5,522 nucleotides of DNA from assembly GCA_002418465.1 (NCBI GenBank), contig DIEE01000194.1:9540-15061 (forward strand), in the 5' to 3' direction. Source of the stretch: Pseudomonas sp. UBA5782 (lineage in GTDB: Bacteria; Pseudomonadota; Gammaproteobacteria; Pseudomonadales; Pseudomonadaceae). The notes below the pieces were generated by a model. It was not told the DNA's origin. It saw only the letters and a list, made by a program, of their open reading frames with translations, and made no database searches. Each line of letters begins with the position of its first letter. The first letter of the stretch is position 1. The position numbers were made by a program, and so were the translations under genes. Positions 5,058 through 5,522 of this stretch are shown here, in pieces.

Positions 5058-5522
5058 GCCGCGCGCGGCGCGGCGCCGCGCTGAACTCGATCTTCCTGCG
5101 CATCTACGGCGGCATGCTCGCCGCCATCGTGCTGGTGGCGCTGCTCGGCGTCGCTACCGTGCACCTGGTCAACCAGGTGCGCAGCGACCAGTACCGCGAG
5201 AACCTGGCGCGCGGCACCTTTCGCCTGATGGCCGACAACCTGGCGCCGATGAGCGAGGTCGAGCGGCGCCGCTCCACCGCGCTGTGGGGGCGATTGCTGG
5301 GCATTCCGCTGGAAATCCAGCCGCTGCTCGACACCTCGCTGGACAGCCGCGAGCGCGCCCGCCTGCTGCACGGCCAGGTGCTGGTGGAGCAGACCGGGCC
5401 GCACGCGGCGAAGATCTTCAGCCTGGTCAGCGAGGCCGAGGGCGTGATGCTCACCAGCGAGGTCGGGCAGATCAGCGAGCAGCTGGCGCGCGCCACCGTC
5501 TATCTGCTGATGGACGAATTGG
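5054..5522 (+). CDS. rstB: Sensor histidine kinase, N-terminal part (RstB-like), cut by window end
   Basis: The reading frame is open from 5042 to the right edge with no stop. The GTG at 5054 overlaps the acetyltransferase stop (GTGA), giving 156 visible residues. The other candidate, the GTG at 5048, adds two residues. No strong Shine-Dalgarno is present, in keeping with coupled translation. A basic N-terminus (SRARRG) is followed by one membrane segment, about residues 17-39 (YGGMLAAIVLVALLG and onward), then a mostly charged region of over 100 residues expected in the periplasm. No second membrane segment, HAMP, H-box or ATPase domain is reached, so identification as a kinase rests on the topology, on the RstA-like partner upstream and on a faint resemblance to the E. 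coli RstB N-terminus. The probable P. aeruginosa orthologue is PA1158. The signal sensed is unknown. Confidence 0.8.
   Translation, partial: MSRARRGAALNSIFLRIYGGMLAAIVLVALLGVATVHLVNQVRSDQYRENLARGTFRLMADNLAPMSEVERRRSTALWGRLLGIPLEIQPLLDTSLDSRERARLLHGQVLVEQTGPHAAKIFSLVSEAEGVMLTSEVGQISEQLARATVYLLMDEL

Overview
The window reads as high-GC chromosomal DNA of a Pseudomonas in the broad P. aeruginosa lineage. The basis is a class Ia ribonucleotide reductase large subunit with two N-terminal ATP-cones and a 963-residue length, the form known from P. aeruginosa. It stands divergent from an RstA-type response regulator gene, the order I recall for PA1156/PA1157. The species cannot be named from the sequence alone.

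Layout: (1) 1-161 is non-coding DNA downstream of nrdA and holds a long nested inverted repeat (28-146). nrdB, the usual partner, is not in the window and would have to lie past the left edge. (2) 162-3053, minus strand, is nrdA. (3) 3054-3736 is a 683-bp divergent intergenic region with lower GC than the genes and several recognisable regulatory motifs: a tandem pair of NrdR boxes 31 bp apart on the nrdA side, two DnaA-box-like sequences, a perfect match to the AlgR core CCGTTCGTC, a third NrdR-like box close to the response regulator, and an extended -10 promoter facing right. The stretch 3054-3427 between the NrdR pair and nrdA has no gene and would form a long nrdA leader with several small hairpins. 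(4) 3737-4450, plus strand, is an RstA-like OmpR-family response regulator. (5) 4518-5057 is a RimJ/RimL-type GNAT acetyltransferase. (6) 5054 to the right edge is the N-terminal part of the cognate sensor histidine kinase, overlapping the acetyltransferase by 4 nt and cut off by the window.

Functionally, the left half makes deoxyribonucleotides under predicted NrdR (dNTP status), DnaA (replication) and AlgR (stress two-component) control. The right half is a three-gene signalling operon, rstA-GNAT-rstB, in which the acetyltransferase sits between regulator and sensor. No complete novel defence or mobile system was found. The least explained item is the nested inverted repeat at 28-146, whose imperfect pairs nearly all become G-U pairs in plus-strand RNA. 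The second is the NrdR-like box shared between nrdA and the two-component operon.
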